The notes under the pieces: generated by a model | The model's database searches: none | What the model was told of the DNA's origin: nothing | The model's input: the letters and a program-made list of their open reading frames with translations, nothing else | Source: Levilactobacillus parabrevis ATCC 53295 | Lineage (GTDB): Bacteria > Bacillota > Bacilli > Lactobacillales > Lactobacillaceae | Direction: 5' to 3' | Assembly: GCF_001434055.1 (NCBI RefSeq) | Contig: NZ_AZCZ01000006.1 | Location: forward strand, 17,811 to 81,810 | Length of the DNA stretch: 64,000 bases | Program-made: the position numbers and the translations under genes | Part shown: piece by piece, positions 62,632 through 64,000 of the stretch | Layout of the letters: each line of letters opens with the position of its first letter | How positions within the stretch are numbered: position 1 is the first letter of the stretch

Positions 62632-63984
62632 CTATTCTTTTGCATCTTCGTGGAATTCACCTTCCCGATCAGTGTACATACCCGCAGTGGCGAACAGTAA
62701 AATAAAAATTGCTGCGACTAAAAATGTATCCGTATACGCCGTTGTTAGATTAGTGTTTTTGGAATTTCTAAGAATCGTTGTATAACTGATTACTCTTCGT
62801 TCTAGATCAATATCATAAAGACCCGTTTGGATTTGATTTAAGCCAGTCACAAGTTTATCACTCTTTTTCAGTCCAGCTAATAAGGCCATCTGGCCGTCTA
62901 ATAATTGTTGCTGACCGACTAACAATGACTTGGTATTAGGAGAAAGCAATTCAATTTGAGACTTAAATTGTGATTCGGTTTGAACTGCAGGACTTAATCC
63001 AATTTTAGATACGGCAATTAGCATCGTTAGTAACTGTTCTTTCTTCATATTAGCCGGTGTTTCTGATTGCTGAGACAAAAGCTTTAAATCATTTTCATAA
63101 GTGCATAGCTGTTCTGCTCCATTCGAGTTGCTTTTTATTAATTCAAACAACAACTGATACTGCGTGTCTTGCGTATCAGCGATTGCCGTACTCATCTTTT
63201 TCTGACCTAAAATCAATTGTTCCATAGAATCCTGATATTGTTTACTGGCACGGCCATAAGAACATTTGATTGTCTGCGTGCCGTTATACACCTTCTTTAA
63301 ATTACTATTTTGCGGTTGAACAATAGAATACCGTCTGTTTTGATTCTTTTTCAAATCCGCCTTTAGTGTCACTTGCCAGTTATTATCTGTCTCGGAATTC
63401 AGTGCATGATTCAAATCTGTTTTCATCGTTGTTGAAAATGGTTCTGGTATTGCCAAGCGTGCAATTTCATTATTAGAATCTTTTCTAATAGCGTCTTTAG
63501 CCAAGTTGGTTGTGTGCGTCATGGTTCCTACCAGTAGGGCAATGCCCAGACACGTACCTAATTGTCTGCTTGCATTAACAATTCCAGAGGCCATTCCCGC
63601 CTTATCTTGAGATACAAATTGAACAGCTGAAACAATGGATAAGCACCCTAACCCAAACCCCAATCCTAAAATAATCATCATAGAAACCATTGAGATCCAA
63701 GATGTAGACTGATTTAGCCGAGTGAGCATCAGTAAACTAATTCCCATCAAGACAATGCCAGAAGTAATAAGCGGCTTGTATCCTACCTTCTTTTGTAATT
63801 TGGTTCCTAAAGGCATTGCTATCATTACCGTAATGGACATAAACATAATAATGTAGGAAGCTTTTAGGGCTGTATATTCACGCACGGTTTCCAAATAAAA
63901 GTTAAAAATCAAGGACGAACAAATAATCGCGAAGCCACAGACAAAATAGACTAAACTTGAGGCAGTAAACGTGACTTCGAGTGT
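62632..63984 (-). pseudogene. DHA2-type MFS transporter, C-terminal half; frame closed upstream
   Basis: The frame holds roughly helices 8-14 of a 14-helix drug:H+ antiporter of the DHA2 (EmrB/QacA) family. It begins near SSLVYFVCGFAIICSSLIF, continues through GLGFGLGCLS and SGIVNASRQLGTCLG, has a long extracytoplasmic insertion (about 170 residues, glutamine-rich) and ends with the last helix and an acidic tail. The N-terminal half should lie at higher coordinates, but an in-frame TAA at 63985-63987 closes the frame. Either the gene is broken by a nonsense or frameshift change, or the intact part uses another frame beyond the window. The short internal TTG at 63912 has no ribosome binding site. 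Confidence 0.65.
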
Positions 63985-64000
63985 TTAAATAATTATGTGT

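Noticed and set aside
62479..62700. 73-codon plus-strand open frame
   Set aside because: It has no ribosome site and runs opposite to the apparent transporter remnant and the transporter end.
1..64000. tRNA, rRNA, CRISPR arrays and insertion sequences
   Set aside because: I looked for tRNA-like TTC/CCA patterns, regularly spaced repeats and transposase motifs and found none that were convincing.

Overview
This is a chromosomal segment from a low-GC Gram-positive bacterium of the family Lactobacillaceae. The evidence is the run of housekeeping genes in Bacillus/Lactobacillus order, strong AGGAGG ribosome binding sites, many TTG and GTG starts, and lactobacillar protein types such as a 316-residue ThyA with Cys198. 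The dnaE-to-pyk interval, where most homofermentative lactobacilli carry pfkA, holds a transaldolase/fructose-6-phosphate aldolase family gene instead. That suggests an obligately heterofermentative species, perhaps Levilactobacillus-like; the genus is an inference.

Layout. 1-8200: end of clpB, dnaE, fsa, pyk. 8400-13600: cvfB, xerD, ribT, scpA-scpB-rluB, then an FMN riboswitch controlling the riboflavin transporter ribU. 13700-22700: ypbB-recQ, a LysM protein, cmk, rpsA, der, hup, ypiA, in an order close to B. subtilis. 22800-32300: yitT (minus), cca, an ABC-F ATPase, thyA-dfrA, hlyIII (minus), degV, ypmR, ypmS, yozE. 32400-37300: rbgA-rnhB-dprA and topA. 37500-39300: two minus-strand accessory genes, a chloramphenicol-acetyltransferase-like enzyme and a zinc-finger/HTH/DUF2087/GIY-YIG-like fusion, sit where trmFO is expected. 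39600-49150: xerC-hslV-hslU, galM, plsY (minus), parE-parC. 49300-53740: a LysR regulator, ppaC, a secreted matrixin-like protease, msrB-msrA and a Nudix hydrolase. 53740-54890: a 1.1-kb gene-free stretch. After it come a XerS-type recombinase and a mostly minus-strand accessory region: TetR with a YhgE-like membrane protein, an oxidoreductase, a YjbR protein, a lipoprotein hydrolase, an isochorismatase-like hydrolase, a flavodoxin-fold reductase, and the C-terminal half of a DHA2 transporter whose frame is closed.

The main find is a site at 53803-53830 that matches the B. subtilis dif chromosome-dimer-resolution site as I remember it at 24 of 28 positions. Genes to its left are mostly on the plus strand and genes to its right mostly on the minus strand, as expected at a replication terminus. 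The terminus region therefore carries dif, xerC, xerD, a third XerS-type recombinase 1.07 kb from dif, and the decatenating topoisomerase IV. Three sites resembling Bacillus-type LexA boxes lie at the promoters of dnaE, parE and the XerS-type gene, which would tie terminus resolution and replication to the SOS response.

No rRNA, tRNA, CRISPR array or insertion sequence was recognised.
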